A DNA stretch of 64,000 bases from Thalassomonas haliotis (GTDB lineage Bacteria; Pseudomonadota; Gammaproteobacteria; Enterobacterales; Alteromonadaceae): assembly GCF_028657945.1 (NCBI RefSeq), contig NZ_CP059693.1:930001-994000 (forward strand), written 5' to 3'. Positions within the stretch are counted from its first letter, which is position 1, and each line of letters opens with the position of its first letter. The notes under the pieces were generated by a model. The model was given only the letters and a program-made list of their open reading frames with translations, was not told where the DNA came from and did not search any database. Shown piece by piece: positions 27,185 to 37,285 of this stretch. Position numbers and translations under genes: made by a program.

Positions 27185-29038
27185 TTACTCGCCGTCTAAA
27201 AAGCTTTTCAGCTGCTCTGAACGGGACGGGTGACGAAGTTTACGTAAGGCTTTTGCTTCAATCTGACGAATACGTTCACGGGTAACGTCAAACTGCTTAC
27301 CAACTTCTTCCAGGGTGTGGTCGGTATTCATATCGATACCGAAACGCATTCTTAATACCTTGGCTTCACGGGCCGTTAATCCGGCCAGGACTTCGTGAGT
27401 GGCATTTTTCAGGTTTTCAGAAGTGGCGGAATCAACCGGCAATTCACCGCTGCCATCTTCAATAAAGTCACCTAAGTGCGAGTCTTCATCATCACCGATC
27501 GGGGTTTCCATGGAAATCGGCTCTTTGGCTATTTTTAATACCTTACGGATCTTGTCTTCCGGCATTATCATGCGCTCGGCCAATTCTTCAGGGGTCGGCT
27601 CGCGACCCATTTCCTGCAGCATCTGACGGGAAACACGGTTGAGCTTGTTGATGGTTTCGATCATATGCACCGGAATACGTATGGTTCTGGCCTGATCGGC
27701 AATGGAACGGGTGATCGCCTGACGGATCCACCAGGTGGCGTAAGTCGAGAACTTGTAACCGCGGCGGTATTCGAATTTATCAACCGCTTTCATCAGACCG
27801 ATATTACCTTCCTGGATCAGATCCAGGAACTGTAAACCACGGTTGGTGTATTTCTTGGCAATGGAGATAACCAGACGTAAGTTGGCTTCTACCATTTCTT
27901 TTTTGGCGCGGCGGGCTTTCGCTTCACCGATAGACATACGACGGTTGATGTCTTTGATACCATGAACATTCAGGAAAGTTTCCTGCTCAAGCATATTGAG
28001 TTTGTAGATACAACGTTCAACGTCCTGCTCAACATCCGCCAGTTTGGCCGAATAAGGTTCGCCGGCATTTTTTTGTGCTTCAAACCAGTCTTTTGAGGTT
28101 TCGTTGCCCGGGAAAATCTTGATAAAGGTCGCTTTTGGCATGCCTGCGCCAACCACACAATGCTTCATGATCAAACGTTCTTGCACACGTAAACGGTCCA
28201 TCACGCTGCGCATGTTTTTCACCAGGCGGTCAAACACTTTAGGAATTAAGCGGAATTCTTTGAAGACATCGGCGATACCGTCGATGGCTACCTGAGAGTC
28301 GGCGTGGCCACGGCCTTTTTCGTCGATGATCTTGTTGGCATGTTCGTAAGCGGCGCGCAGCTGGGCGAATTTTTCTTTCGCTAATTCAGGATCTGGACCG
28401 GTATCTTCATCGTCCTCATCCTCGTCGCTGTCATCATCACTGTCGAGATCAGAATCTTCATCTTTAAGATCTTCATCCGATAATTCAGAACCTATATGGG
28501 TGGCTGCTGCGGCGATATCGTCGTCTTCGGCATCCGGATCCAGGAAGCCGACTATGATGTCGCTTAAGCGAATTTCTTCGGCAACAAAATTATCCCATTG
28601 CTCTAACAGGAAGTTGATGGCCGGCGGGTATTCAGCAACGCTGTGCTGTACTTCCTTGATGCCTTCTTCGATGCGTTTGGCGATAACGATTTCACCCTTG
28701 CGGGTTAACAGCTCAACGGTACCCATTTCACGCATATACATACGTACCGGGTCGGTTGTACGGCCGATTTCGCTTTCTACGGTTGCCAGTGCCGCCGCGG
28801 CAGCTTCTGCAGCATCTTCATCGGTATTGGCTTCACTCATCATCAACGTATCTGTATCCGGGGCGTTTTCAAACACCTGGATACCCATGTCGTTGATCAT
28901 TCGAATGATGTCTTCAACCTGATCGGAATCGATAATATCCTGAGGAAGATGATCGTTAACCTCGGCAAAGGTTAAGTAGCCTTGCTCTTTACCTTTGGTT
29001 ATTAACTCTTTAAGTCTGGATTGTGGGGCTTGAACCAT
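27185..29038 (-). CDS. rpoD: RNA polymerase primary sigma factor sigma-70
   Basis: 617 residues with region 1.1 at the N-terminus, region 1.2 ([20 protein letters not shown]), a non-conserved acidic stretch (about 196-216, mostly Asp/Glu), region 2 ([20 protein letters not shown]), region 3, and region 4.2 helix-turn-helix ([20 protein letters not shown]). It directs housekeeping transcription by recognising -10/-35 promoters. Last gene of the rpsU-yqeY-dnaG-rpoD order. Confidence 0.98.
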   Translation of the reverse strand: MVQAPQSRLKELITKGKEQGYLTFAEVNDHLPQDIIDSDQVEDIIRMINDMGIQVFENAPDTDTLMMSEANTDEDAAEAAAAALATVESEIGRTTDPVRMYMREMGTVELLTRKGEIVIAKRIEEGIKEVQHSVAEYPPAINFLLEQWDNFVAEEIRLSDIIVGFLDPDAEDDDIAAAATHIGSELSDEDLKDEDSDLDSDDDSDEDEDDEDTGPDPELAKEKFAQLRAAYEHANKIIDEKGRGHADSQVAIDGIADVFKEFRLIPKVFDRLVKNMRSVMDRLRVQERLIMKHCVVGAGMPKATFIKIFPGNETSKDWFEAQKNAGEPYSAKLADVEQDVERCIYKLNMLEQETFLNVHGIKDINRRMSIGEAKARRAKKEMVEANLRLVISIAKKYTNRGLQFLDLIQEGNIGLMKAVDKFEYRRGYKFSTYATWWIRQAITRSIADQARTIRIPVHMIETINKLNRVSRQMLQEMGREPTPEELAERMIMPEDKIRKVLKIAKEPISMETPIGDDEDSHLGDFIEDGSGELPVDSATSENLKNATHEVLAGLTAREAKVLRMRFGIDMNTDHTLEEVGKQFDVTRERIRQIEAKALRKLRHPSRSEQLKSFLDGE

Positions 29039-29188
29039 TGACGAGTGTCCACCTATGTAGGGCTATCAAAATAAGAAAAAATAAAGCAGGAAATTGTAGC
29101 AAAGCCACGGATAAATTTCCAGCAATAAACGTTTCGGTACTAAATTAGCATTGATTTAATTATAGTCTTTGTTGCTATTCATATCGCA

Positions 29189-30973
29189 TCATGCGTTCAG
29201 CAGCGCCTGAAGTTCCTGTTTTTCAACCTGGGTCATTTGGCCTGTTCGCGCTTTTTGCAATAACACTTCAGTTCTTTGTTCGACAAAAGTGTTGAGTAAT
29301 TTTTCAATACTGTCTAAAAAGACATCTTCGGCGGCATCGGCTTCAACATGATGCTGCCAGCACAAAAGTTTGTTCAGCTGTGCTCCCTGTTCGGTATCGC
29401 GGAAATATTCCAGCAATTGTGCGCTGTTGATGTCCGGGTTTTGCTGGCACAGGTCTACCAGCTGGCATAATAACGGGATCCCGGGCACGTTTAACTGTTG
29501 CAATATCGAGGGATCCGGCAGCGCTTTTACTATATGGGGATGCTCAAGCAATAATGCAATAGCCAGCCTGACCGGAGTGACTTTCGGCTGCTTTTTCTTT
29601 GGCGCAGGTTTTGTTTCCTGGCCGAGGTTTTTATTGAGCTTGGCCTGGAGTTGTTCGCTGCCGGTGCCGAAATTATTGGCCAGCTCATTGATGATCGAGT
29701 CTTTTAAAATACTGTCGGGCATTTTTTGTAAAAACGGCTGGAAAGAGTCCACCAGCGCGGATTTGCCTTCCAGGGAGTTCATGTCTACCGCGGCCAGTAA
29801 ATGTTCGAACAGGAATTTTGATAATGGCGTGGCGGTATCGAGGATTTTTTCAAACGCTGCTTGTCCCTGCTCGCGTACCAAAGAGTCGGGATCTTCGCCG
29901 TCGGGTAAAAACACGAACTTGAGGGAATAACCGTCGCGCACCAGCGGCAGGGCATTTTCCATTGCGCGCCAGGCGGCATCACGGCCGGCGCGGTCGCCGT
30001 CATAACAGCAAATGACTTCTTTAACGGTGCGAAACAGGGTTTGCAGCTGCTCGCCCGTGGTGGAGGTGCCTAATGAGGCCACGGCATAATCCACGCCGTG
30101 CTGGGCCAGGGCCACCACATCCATATAACCTTCAACCACGACTAAACGCTGTAATTGCTTATTGGCCTGCTTGGCTTCATAGAGGCCGTATAACTCCTGG
30201 CCTTTATGGTAAACCCGGGTTTCCGGCGAGTTCAGGTATTTCGGGGTGCCGTCTGCCAGCACCCGGCCGCCAAAACCTATCACCCGGCCACGCTTATCGC
30301 GGATAGGGAACATGATGCGGCCACGGAACCTGTCGTAGGGGCGGTTTTTTTCCCCTTGGATGGCCATGCCTAAATCCACCAGCTGCTGGCTGAGCTGATT
30401 ATTGCCGCCAAAGACTTTCATCATGCCGTCCCAGGCATCGCTGATATAACCGATACCGAAACGTTTGACGATTTCGCCGCTCAGGCCGCGGCCTTTTAAA
30501 TAGTCGATGGCGGTGTCTTTGTCGGCGGCGACTTTTAACTGTTGCTGGTAGAATTTACTGATTTGTCCGAGCAGTTCGTAGTCATCCTGTTTTTGCAGGT
30601 AGGCTTGCTGTTGTTTGATTTGCTGGGCGGGGCTTTGGTTGGTTTGCTCCCGCACCACTTCCATATTATTCAGCGATGCCAGTTCTTCAATGGCATCAAC
30701 AAACTCCAGCCGGTCGAATTCCATTAAAAATGAAATGGCGTTGCCGTGTTCGCCACAGCCGAAGCAGTGATAGAACTGTTTGTCCTGGCTGACGGTAAAA
30801 GACGGAGATTTTTCGGTATGGAAAGGGCAGCAGGCCTGGTAATTTTTCCCTGCTTTTTTTAACGGTACACGCGCATCTATAAGTTCAACGATATCAGCCC
30901 GGGCTAATAAGTCATCGATAAACTGTCGGGAAATGAGTCCGGTTTTTGCCACGTTTTCAGGTACCTTTAGCAA
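29189..30973 (-). CDS. dnaG: DNA primase
   Basis: 594 residues. Zinc-binding domain CCPFHTEKSPSFTVS, then YHCFGCGEHGNA; TOPRIM core LVVVEGYMDVVALAQHG and CYDGDRAGRDAA; C-terminal helicase-interaction domain. It makes RNA primers for replication with DnaB. It lies 150 bases upstream of rpoD; a terminator-like hairpin separates it from yqeY, as the rpsU-dnaG attenuator does in E. coli. Confidence 0.98.
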   Translation of the reverse strand: MLKVPENVAKTGLISRQFIDDLLARADIVELIDARVPLKKAGKNYQACCPFHTEKSPSFTVSQDKQFYHCFGCGEHGNAISFLMEFDRLEFVDAIEELASLNNMEVVREQTNQSPAQQIKQQQAYLQKQDDYELLGQISKFYQQQLKVAADKDTAIDYLKGRGLSGEIVKRFGIGYISDAWDGMMKVFGGNNQLSQQLVDLGMAIQGEKNRPYDRFRGRIMFPIRDKRGRVIGFGGRVLADGTPKYLNSPETRVYHKGQELYGLYEAKQANKQLQRLVVVEGYMDVVALAQHGVDYAVASLGTSTTGEQLQTLFRTVKEVICCYDGDRAGRDAAWRAMENALPLVRDGYSLKFVFLPDGEDPDSLVREQGQAAFEKILDTATPLSKFLFEHLLAAVDMNSLEGKSALVDSFQPFLQKMPDSILKDSIINELANNFGTGSEQLQAKLNKNLGQETKPAPKKKQPKVTPVRLAIALLLEHPHIVKALPDPSILQQLNVPGIPLLCQLVDLCQQNPDINSAQLLEYFRDTEQGAQLNKLLCWQHHVEADAAEDVFLDSIEKLLNTFVEQRTEVLLQKARTGQMTQVEKQELQALLNA

Positions 30974-31028
30974 TCACAAAAATAACGGCGGGAGTGCTTG
31001 AAACAATTTTACATGTTTGGGAAAAAAA

Positions 31029-31064
31029 TAAAACCGCGAAGCAGAAGCAATCGCGGTTTTTTTT
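31029..31064 (-). terminator. Hairpin terminator between yqeY and dnaG (bidirectional)
   Basis: AAAACCGCGA pairs with TCGCGGTTTT around GCAGAAGCAA, with T-runs on both sides. On the minus strand it would reduce read-through into dnaG. Confidence 0.8.
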
Positions 31065-31085
31065 GTCGGGAGATTAAAGTGCCGG

Positions 31086-31532
31086 TTAAGCGTTTAGCTT
31101 GGCTCTGACCTGGCCGCTTACCGCGCCCAAATCGGCTTTACCTTGCATTGCCGGTTTTAATACTGCCATGACTTTACCCATGTCAGCCATTGAGGCTGCA
31201 CCGGATTGTGAAATGGCATCAGAAATCATTTTGTCGATTTCATCCTTGCTCAGCGGCGCCGGAAGGAATTCTTCCAAAACCACGACTTCGGCAGCTTCGG
31301 CTGCGGCCATTTCATCTCGTCCACCGTCAGTGAACATTGCGATAGATTCTTTACGCTGTTTAACCATTTTGGTTAATACCGCGATAATACCATCGTCATT
31401 CAATTCAGTTTTCTCATCGATTTCGATCTGCTTGATAGCAGACAACGCCATACGAATAACGCCAAGACGAACTTTGTCTTTGGCACGCATCGCGTTTTTC
31501 ATCTCATCTTTGAGTTGGGTAAGTAGACTCAT
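31086..31532 (-). CDS. yqeY: GatB/YqeY domain protein
   Basis: 148 residues. MSLLTQLKDEMKNAMRAKDK, LGVIRMALSAIKQIEID and the C-terminal GKVMAVLKPAMQGKADLGAV match the YqeY family, which resembles the tail domain of tRNA amidotransferase GatB. Its biochemical role is not settled. It sits between rpsU and dnaG, 31 bases after rpsU, a common placement in gammaproteobacteria. Confidence 0.93.
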   Translation of the reverse strand: MSLLTQLKDEMKNAMRAKDKVRLGVIRMALSAIKQIEIDEKTELNDDGIIAVLTKMVKQRKESIAMFTDGGRDEMAAAEAAEVVVLEEFLPAPLSKDEIDKMISDAISQSGAASMADMGKVMAVLKPAMQGKADLGAVSGQVRAKLNA

Positions 31533-31563
31533 GCTACGGTCTCAGTAATAGTACTAAGGGGTC

Positions 31564-31779
31564 TTAGTACATGCGAACGCGACGTGCGTTCTCACGAGAA
31601 AGCTTTTTAGCAGCGCGCTTAACAGCAGCGGCTTTTTTACGCTTACGTTCCCAAGTCGGCTTTTCATAAGATTCGCGACGACGAACTTCTGAAAGGATAC
31701 CTGCTTTTTCACATGAACGCTTGAAACGACGTAATGCAACGTCAAATGGTTCGTTTTCTCTTACTTTAATTACTGGCAT
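31564..31779 (-). CDS. rpsU: 30S ribosomal protein S21
   Basis: 71 residues, strongly basic: [20 protein letters not shown], then [17 protein letters not shown]. Full family length. S21 helps 30S subunits pair with mRNA leader sequences. First gene of the macromolecular synthesis block. Confidence 0.98.
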   Translation of the reverse strand: MPVIKVRENEPFDVALRRFKRSCEKAGILSEVRRRESYEKPTWERKRKKAAAVKRAAKKLSRENARRVRMY

Positions 31780-31982
31780 GTTGCCTATCTACCTTAAATG
31801 TATCTATATAAATGGGTGAATAAAAAAACCTGCTTGGTTGAATTACCACCGCCTCTATTAAAAATGGGTGACATATTCTAATCCCCCGTTTCCTGGATGT
31901 AAAGTTATAAATCCCCTTAAAGCTGGTTAATTACTTCAAGAGAGAGTAAAATCCCGTCGTTAATTTTTTGGAGTCTTAGTCT

Positions 31983-32996
31983 ATGCGAATTTTGGGGATA
32001 GAAACCTCTTGTGATGAAACCGGCATTGCCATTTATGATGATGAGCAGGGCATTATGGCGCATCGCTTATATAGTCAAATTGCCGTGCATGCCGATTACG
32101 GCGGAGTCGTCCCGGAGCTGGCATCAAGGGATCATGTGCGTAAAACCATTCCTTTAATCCAGGAAGTTATGGCTGAGGCTAACCTTAAACCAGAAGATTT
32201 AGACGGTGTTGCCTATACCGCCGGTCCCGGTTTGGTGGGCGCGTTATTGGTGGGCTGCTCTATCGGGCGCAGCCTGGCTTATGGCTGGGATTTACCCGCG
32301 GTACCTGTCCATCATATGGAAGGGCATTTACTGGCGCCTATGCTCGAAGATGATGTCCCGGAATTTCCTTTTGTCGCCTTATTGATCTCTGGCGGCCATA
32401 CCCAGCTGGTCAGGGTGGACGGTATCGGTCATTACCAGTTACTGGGGGAGTCTGTGGATGATGCCGCGGGTGAAGCCTTTGATAAAACCGCTAAACTACT
32501 GGGGCTTGACTACCCGGGCGGACCGGTATTGTCAAAAATGGCGGAAGCGGGCACGCCGGGGCGTTTTAAGTTCCCGCGTCCCATGACCGACCGGCCGGGA
32601 CTTGATTTTAGTTTCAGCGGTTTAAAAACCTCGGCCGCCAATTGCATTCACAAAGAAGTGATGGATGAACAAACTAAAGCCGATGTTGCCTGGGCTTTTC
32701 AGGATGCGGTAGTGGCGACCCTGGCAATTAAATGTCGCCGGGCATTGGAGCAATGCGGGTTAAACCGTTTAGTGGTGGCCGGTGGCGTGAGTGCCAATAA
32801 AGCCATTCGCGCGAAACTCGAAGAAGTGACCAAGAAATTAGGCGGCGCTGTTTATTATCCCAGACCGGAATTTTGTACCGATAACGGCGCGATGATCGCT
32901 TATGCCGGGATGCAAAGGTTAAAGTCCGGGGGGTCGGCAGACTTAACCTTTAAGGCAACGCCGCGCTGGCCGCTGGATACCCTGGAGCCTATTTAA
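31983..32996 (+). CDS. tsaD: tRNA t6A37 threonylcarbamoyltransferase subunit TsaD
   Basis: 337 residues of the Kae1/Qri7 family, ATPase fold. N-terminus [20 protein letters not shown]; metal ligands in [31 protein letters not shown]; and [10 protein letters not shown] at the C-terminus. With TsaB, TsaE and TsaC it attaches threonylcarbamoyl to A37 of ANN-reading tRNAs. Divergent from rpsU, as in E. coli. Confidence 0.98.
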   Translation: MRILGIETSCDETGIAIYDDEQGIMAHRLYSQIAVHADYGGVVPELASRDHVRKTIPLIQEVMAEANLKPEDLDGVAYTAGPGLVGALLVGCSIGRSLAYGWDLPAVPVHHMEGHLLAPMLEDDVPEFPFVALLISGGHTQLVRVDGIGHYQLLGESVDDAAGEAFDKTAKLLGLDYPGGPVLSKMAEAGTPGRFKFPRPMTDRPGLDFSFSGLKTSAANCIHKEVMDEQTKADVAWAFQDAVVATLAIKCRRALEQCGLNRLVVAGGVSANKAIRAKLEEVTKKLGGAVYYPRPEFCTDNGAMIAYAGMQRLKSGGSADLTFKATPRWPLDTLEPI

Positions 32997-33029
32997 GCTC
33001 CGGTTTAAGCTTAAGCTACTTGTCGAAAG

Positions 33030-33638
33030 CTACTTGTCGGAAGAAGAGCCGGAAGAAGAATCGGGGGAGGATTTGTTGAAGGAGATCTTACTCTCTTCCC
33101 CTTTAAGTAAACGGACAATATTGTCTTTATGGCGAAAAATGATCAGCAGGGAAAGCATGATCACCGGCGTGACATAAACCGGTTTTAATAACCAGGTATA
33201 CACCGGCGCCAAGGAAACCGTCACTATTGCCGCCAGGCTGGAATACCTGGTGGTTTTAGCCACCAACAGCCAGGTTAATACCAGTAATCCCCCCAAATCC
33301 AGTCCTATGGGTAATAACACGCCAAAGGCGGTAGCAACGGCTTTTCCTCCCTGAAACTGAAAAAATATCGGATACATATGGCCTAAACAGGCGGCAACGG
33401 CGATCAGCCCGAGAAATATCGGGTCGATACCGAGAAAATAAGCGGCCCAAACGGGAATTGTGCCTTTTAGGATATCAAGCAGTAATACGGTGGCGGCAGT
33501 AAGCTTATTGCTGATGCGAAGAACATTAGTGGCGCCCGGATTATGTGAACCCTGGGTGCGGGGATCCGGCAAATCCAGCAGTTTGCAGATCAAGATGGCG
33601 GAAGAAATCGAACCAATCAAATAGGCAATTACTGTCAT
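33030..33638 (-). CDS. plsY: Acyl-phosphate glycerol-3-phosphate acyltransferase PlsY
   Basis: Integral membrane enzyme of phospholipid synthesis. From ATG 33638 it has about 202 residues with five helices and the three conserved blocks: [31 protein letters not shown] and [13 protein letters not shown], plus [16 protein letters not shown]. The open frame extends 69 codons further up, but that extension is basic, not family-like and runs to within 25 bases of folB. No strong ribosome site separates ATG 33638 from the near TTG codons, so the exact start is uncertain. The Ser-rich tail ([13 protein letters not shown]) is unusual. Confidence 0.9.
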   Translation of the reverse strand: MTVIAYLIGSISSAILICKLLDLPDPRTQGSHNPGATNVLRISNKLTAATVLLLDILKGTIPVWAAYFLGIDPIFLGLIAVAACLGHMYPIFFQFQGGKAVATAFGVLLPIGLDLGGLLVLTWLLVAKTTRYSSLAAIVTVSLAPVYTWLLKPVYVTPVIMLSLLIIFRHKDNIVRLLKGEESKISFNKSSPDSSSGSSSDK

Positions 33639-33870
33639 AGCCAAAGTTATCAAAAGAGAAGTGATAAGCCGATGTCCTTTTAAATGCCTAATAATCACAC
33701 AATTATTAACTGATTTAGCATTGTATCGCTTACTAAGGTAGTTTTTCCAGACCTGCACAGGTAAACTCGCAAAATAATTTTTTTGTTGCTGTTTTCTGTA
33801 CTTTTCCCAAGCGAAAAAGCGATCAAAAACGCAGCGGTTTTTCACTGATATTTCAACTAGGGAACAATGT

Positions 33871-34227
33871 ATGGATAAGGTATATATAGAAGGCTTAACT
33901 ATTCAGACCACTATTGGTTTTTATCAGTGGGAAAAAGAGATCAAGCAAAAACTGGTTATCGATCTGCAAATGGGCTGGAATACCGGCGGCGCCGCAGAAA
34001 ATGACGAACTGGCAAAAACCCTGGATTACGCGCAAATCTCCCAGGAAATAGAAACCTTTGCCAATGAGAATCCGGTAGACTTGATTGAAACCCTGGCAGA
34101 GCGCCTGGCCGAATACTTAATGACAAGCCATCATATTCCCTGGTTAAAGCTGAAAATAGGCAAGCCGGGAGCAGTGTTTAATGCCGCGACCGTTGGCGTT
34201 GAAATAGAAAGAGGCAGTCGAGGTTAA
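33871..34227 (+). CDS. folB: Dihydroneopterin aldolase
   Basis: 118 residues. [20 protein letters not shown] and [14 protein letters not shown] form the substrate pocket; the catalytic Lys is in [11 protein letters not shown]. It cleaves dihydroneopterin to hydroxymethyl-dihydropterin in folate synthesis. AGGGAA precedes the start. The stop and the folK start share a base (TAATG). Confidence 0.95.
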   Translation: MDKVYIEGLTIQTTIGFYQWEKEIKQKLVIDLQMGWNTGGAAENDELAKTLDYAQISQEIETFANENPVDLIETLAERLAEYLMTSHHIPWLKLKIGKPGAVFNAATVGVEIERGSRG

Positions 34228-34712
34228 TGGCACAAGTCTATATTTCACTGGGTACCAATGTTGACCGTGAATTACATGTCAAACAGGGGCTGACGGCCCT
34301 GAGTGAGCATTATGGTGAATTAACCCTGTCGTCCCTGTTTGAAAGCGAGGCGGTCGGTTTTGCCGGAAGCGCTTTTTATAATATGGTGATTGGCCTGCAA
34401 ACCGATGAAAGCGTCGAATCTGTAGCCGCCTGCTTGCGGGAAATCGAATACGCCAATGGCCGCAGCCCGGATGCCAAGAAATATAGCCCGCGTACCTTAG
34501 ATTTAGACTTACTGCTGTTTGATGATTTGATTCTGGAGCAGCCGGCACAAATTCCGCGTAATGAAATTTGTCACAATGCTTTTGTATTATGGCCGCTGGC
34601 GGAAATTGCCGGCGATTTGCTTCACCCGGTAGTAAAGCAAAGTTATCGGGAGTTATGGCTCGCTTATGACAAATCCAGCCAGAAGTTGCAGAAAGTGCCG
34701 CTTAACTGGTAA
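34227..34712 (+). CDS. folK: Hydroxymethyl-dihydropterin pyrophosphokinase
   Basis: 161 residues. VYISLGTNVDRE at the N-terminus and the signature SPRTLDLDLLLFDD with its paired Asp residues, then HNAFVLWPLAEI. It transfers pyrophosphate from ATP to the product of FolB, next in the folate pathway; one-base overlap couples the two genes. Confidence 0.95.
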   Translation: MAQVYISLGTNVDRELHVKQGLTALSEHYGELTLSSLFESEAVGFAGSAFYNMVIGLQTDESVESVAACLREIEYANGRSPDAKKYSPRTLDLDLLLFDDLILEQPAQIPRNEICHNAFVLWPLAEIAGDLLHPVVKQSYRELWLAYDKSSQKLQKVPLNW

Positions 34713-34814
34713 CTGAACAAAGGGCTGAACAACTATCATCAGCTAACCTTAAACGACTTTATTAACAATAAAAGCTAATGACCCTTAGCGATAACAGTAG
34801 GTATTAACCTGAAT

Positions 34815-35636
34815 ATGAGTACCATAGAAATTTTCATTTTAGCCCTAATCCAGGGATTAACGGAATTCTTGCCTATTTCCAGCTCGGCGCATTTAATTTT
34901 ACCCTCCCAGCTTTTGGGCTGGGCGGATCAGGGGCTGGCTTATGATGTTGCGGTGCATGTCGGCACTTTATTGGCGGTGATGCTCTATTTTCGCAAGGAA
35001 GTCGGCAGCATGCTGGTTGCCTGGGTCGGGACTTTAGCCAGGGGCAAAGTCACGGTTGACGGCAATGATGCCAATTTTGACGGAAAATTGGCCTGGTGGA
35101 TCCTGTTTGCCAGCATTCCTTTGGGCTTGACCGGCTATTTCGGTAAAGACTTTATTGAAGAGTATTCTCGCTCGGCCTTAGTGATTGCCGCTACCACGCT
35201 TTTATTCGGCGTTTTGCTTGGTTTTGCCGATATCAAGGCGAAGCAAAATGTCAGCCTGGAAAAACTGGGCTTTAAAGGGGCTATGCTGATAGGTTTGTCA
35301 CAGGCGCTGGCGCTGATCCCCGGTACTTCCCGCTCTGGTATTACCATGACCATAGGTTTGATGTTGGGGTTAAGCCGTACCAATGCCGCACGCTTTTCAT
35401 TTTTATTGTCCATTCCCGGGATTGCCATGGCGGGCGGTTATTTAACCGTGAAGCTGTTGACGTCAGGGGAAGGCGTAGACTGGCAGCCGATGATTATCGG
35501 CAGTTGCCTTTCATTTATCAGCGCCTATGCCTGTATTCATTACTTTCTGATCCTGGTGGATAAAGTGGGCATGATGCCTTTTGTTATCTACCGTTTATTA
35601 CTGGGGGCGGGTTTGTTGTGGTTTGTGTTTGCTTAA
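34815..35636 (+). CDS. uppP: Undecaprenyl-diphosphatase UppP (BacA)
   Basis: 273 residues, seven or more membrane helices. The two family motifs are GLTEFLPISSSAHLILP near the N-terminus and LIPGTSRSGITMTIGLM in the middle. It recycles the lipid carrier for peptidoglycan and O-antigen synthesis and can confer bacitracin tolerance. A strong terminator follows. Confidence 0.97.
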   Translation: MSTIEIFILALIQGLTEFLPISSSAHLILPSQLLGWADQGLAYDVAVHVGTLLAVMLYFRKEVGSMLVAWVGTLARGKVTVDGNDANFDGKLAWWILFASIPLGLTGYFGKDFIEEYSRSALVIAATTLLFGVLLGFADIKAKQNVSLEKLGFKGAMLIGLSQALALIPGTSRSGITMTIGLMLGLSRTNAARFSFLLSIPGIAMAGGYLTVKLLTSGEGVDWQPMIIGSCLSFISAYACIHYFLILVDKVGMMPFVIYRLLLGAGLLWFVFA

Positions 35637-35724
35637 CTTTTAAAAACTGCAATAGCGGCAGAGAACAGCTAAAAGCATAACATCAATAAATTTCGCTGCT
35701 AGATTAACACTAAGTTAAATCATT

Positions 35725-35756
35725 AACACAAAACGCGCCCTGGCGCGTTTTGTGTT
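35725..35756 (+). terminator. Long hairpin terminator after uppP
   Basis: A perfect 15-bp inverted repeat AACACAAAACGCGCC / GGCGCGTTTTGTGTT with a two-base centre, about 90 bases after uppP. T-richness lies inside the right arm. Confidence 0.75.
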
Positions 35757-36136
35757 ATCTGGCTGAAAATTGCTGTTATTTGTTTGAAATGTTATGGAAA
35801 AATGAACAAACTATTAAGCTTTTTAGAAGAAATAATGGTTGACGGCTTTGTTAAAGTCGTGTAAATATTAAGGTGCTAAATGGACTTTTGTTGATCGACG
35901 TTAAGGAAAGCTCACTCTTATTTTTGCTTTGGCTTCTACTTTGCTAGAAGGGTAATTAAGTGAAATTTATTAGTTGCGGCAAACTTGTCGACTTTTCTTT
36001 ATCAAGCTCCTGTGTCGGAGTTCTGCGTAATACAAAAATCCACGTTTTATTTAGTCCAGATTAAGTTAGCAAAATGAGTATGGTTGTTAATCTCTAACGT
36101 TTTAATTTATTAATTGGGTAAACAGGGAGTTCATCT
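35757..36136. other. Intergenic stretch upstream of the small-peptide cassette
   Basis: No gene supported. A candidate promoter TTGACG (35839-35844), 17-base spacer, TAAATA (35862-35867) points toward the cassette that starts at 36137, leaving a leader of about 260 bases. Nothing further recognised. Confidence 0.35.
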
Positions 36137-36286
36137 ATGAAAAACAATAATAAGCTAGTAAATAAAACTGTTGAGTTGTCTTTGTTGAAATATGTTTCTG
36201 CCGGTAACGGAGGGATTGTTTATGTTCCCCCTAAGCTTAGAGCTTGTTCGCAAGTCGCGGACCATTTATCACCGCCAGGTAAGTAA
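36137..36286 (+). CDS. Small hypothetical protein, 49 residues
   Basis: ATG 36137 follows AGGGAG by eight bases. The product starts MKNNNKLVNKTVELSLLKYV and ends HLSPPGK; it is polar to neutral, with a Gly/Pro-rich second half (AGNGGIVYVPPKLRAC) and one Cys. No signal peptide or helix. Its stop is 5 bases before the next start codon, so translation is probably coupled. Function unknown; a peptide precursor or small partner of the membrane protein are options. Confidence 0.5.
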   Translation: MKNNNKLVNKTVELSLLKYVSAGNGGIVYVPPKLRACSQVADHLSPPGK

Positions 36287-36291
36287 TCATT

Positions 36292-36825
36292 ATGTTGTAT
36301 TCGGCTGAGAATGCTTACCTGATGGTTTTATTTGATGTTGTCGTACTTTTGTTTTTTCTGGCGGCATTCCTGCTGAACGCAAAAAATTGGCATGAGCAAA
36401 AATCTATTTTTATTGCCTCAGTTATATTGATAATAAATATTGTTATAACTGGAAATGTATTTTCGATATTTATTGATATGGAGACCTATAGGGGAACAGA
36501 TTTTTATCTTCGCTGGATTCAATTTGATTCTCTTAGCATTATCAGTATTATTATCATTCACTTGCTATTTCGAGTTAGGCATAGCCGAGTTACTTCTGTT
36601 GTTATGTATTTATTGACCATAAATATCTTTTACTATTTGGCTATGCACATTGATATTATTGAAAATGCTAATCGAACTTCCTGGTGGTTGTGGGAGGTGT
36701 ATACCCCGACTATAAATGTTGTAAGGTTGAGTATAGCGACATTGCTGATCATCAGTGCAATCATGAATATGAAAAACAAGCAGGCCATTGCCAGGCGGTT
36801 TGCCAATAATGCTGTTGTTGAATGA
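36292..36825 (+). CDS. Hypothetical multi-pass membrane protein, 177 residues
   Basis: About five helices: YLMVLFDVVVLLFFLAAFLL (9-28), FIASVILIINIVITGNVF (39-56), SLSIISIIIIHLLFRV, VVMYLLTINIFYYLAMHI, and NVVRLSIATLLIISAIM near the C-terminus, followed by a short basic tail. I do not recognise a family. It has no strong ribosome site of its own and follows the 49-residue ORF after 5 bases. Composition is AT-richer than the folate and primase genes. Confidence 0.7.
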   Translation: MLYSAENAYLMVLFDVVVLLFFLAAFLLNAKNWHEQKSIFIASVILIINIVITGNVFSIFIDMETYRGTDFYLRWIQFDSLSIISIIIIHLLFRVRHSRVTSVVMYLLTINIFYYLAMHIDIIENANRTSWWLWEVYTPTINVVRLSIATLLIISAIMNMKNKQAIARRFANNAVVE

Positions 36826-36876
36826 GCTAAATCAAGCGGTTGAATAACGGTAAAAAGGGTTTAAGGAGGAAGTTAA

Positions 36877-37191
36877 ATGGATTTCATATATTTTTTAATG
36901 CTTATAGCTATTGTTTTGCTATTGATGCATCGCAGGCTGGAAAATCTCATTTTTAATGCTGAGCCAGTTAGGCTTGGAAATAAAAAATTAACCGAAGCAG
37001 AAAAGATTGTCTTGGCAATCGGTGACAGCCTGAGCAACAGTAATGGTATCGACCAATATCAGCAACTTAAGCCTCAGTTAGAGAAGGCAAAAGCCTACTA
37101 TCAAAAAGTGCAAAAAGAGTCGATAAGAGAAAGGTTTCAATATCGTAAGCCGGAAGCCTCTGCTGAATTCAATCCTCGTTCGTTTCGCTAG
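36877..37191 (+). CDS. Hypothetical membrane-anchored protein, 104 residues
   Basis: Starts at ATG 36877 with a perfect AAGGAGG. One N-terminal helix (FIYFLMLIAIVLLLM), then a cytoplasmic helical region (LTEAEKIVLAIGDSLSNSNG, LEKAKAYYQKVQKES) and a basic tail. No family recognised. It is 51 bases after the multi-pass protein and likely on the same transcript. Confidence 0.7.
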   Translation: MDFIYFLMLIAIVLLLMHRRLENLIFNAEPVRLGNKKLTEAEKIVLAIGDSLSNSNGIDQYQQLKPQLEKAKAYYQKVQKESIRERFQYRKPEASAEFNPRSFR

Positions 37192-37285
37192 TACAGCTTA
37201 TAGAAGGTAAACAATTAGAGCGATTATATCGCTGTGTTTACCTTTTATGGTGTTTTTATTCTTTTTATTTGAATTAGGAAAGGGA

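Noticed and set aside
33639-33845. Long N-terminal extension of PlsY
   Set aside because: Sixty-nine basic, non-family residues that occupy the plsY-folB control region; the conserved protein begins near residue 70.
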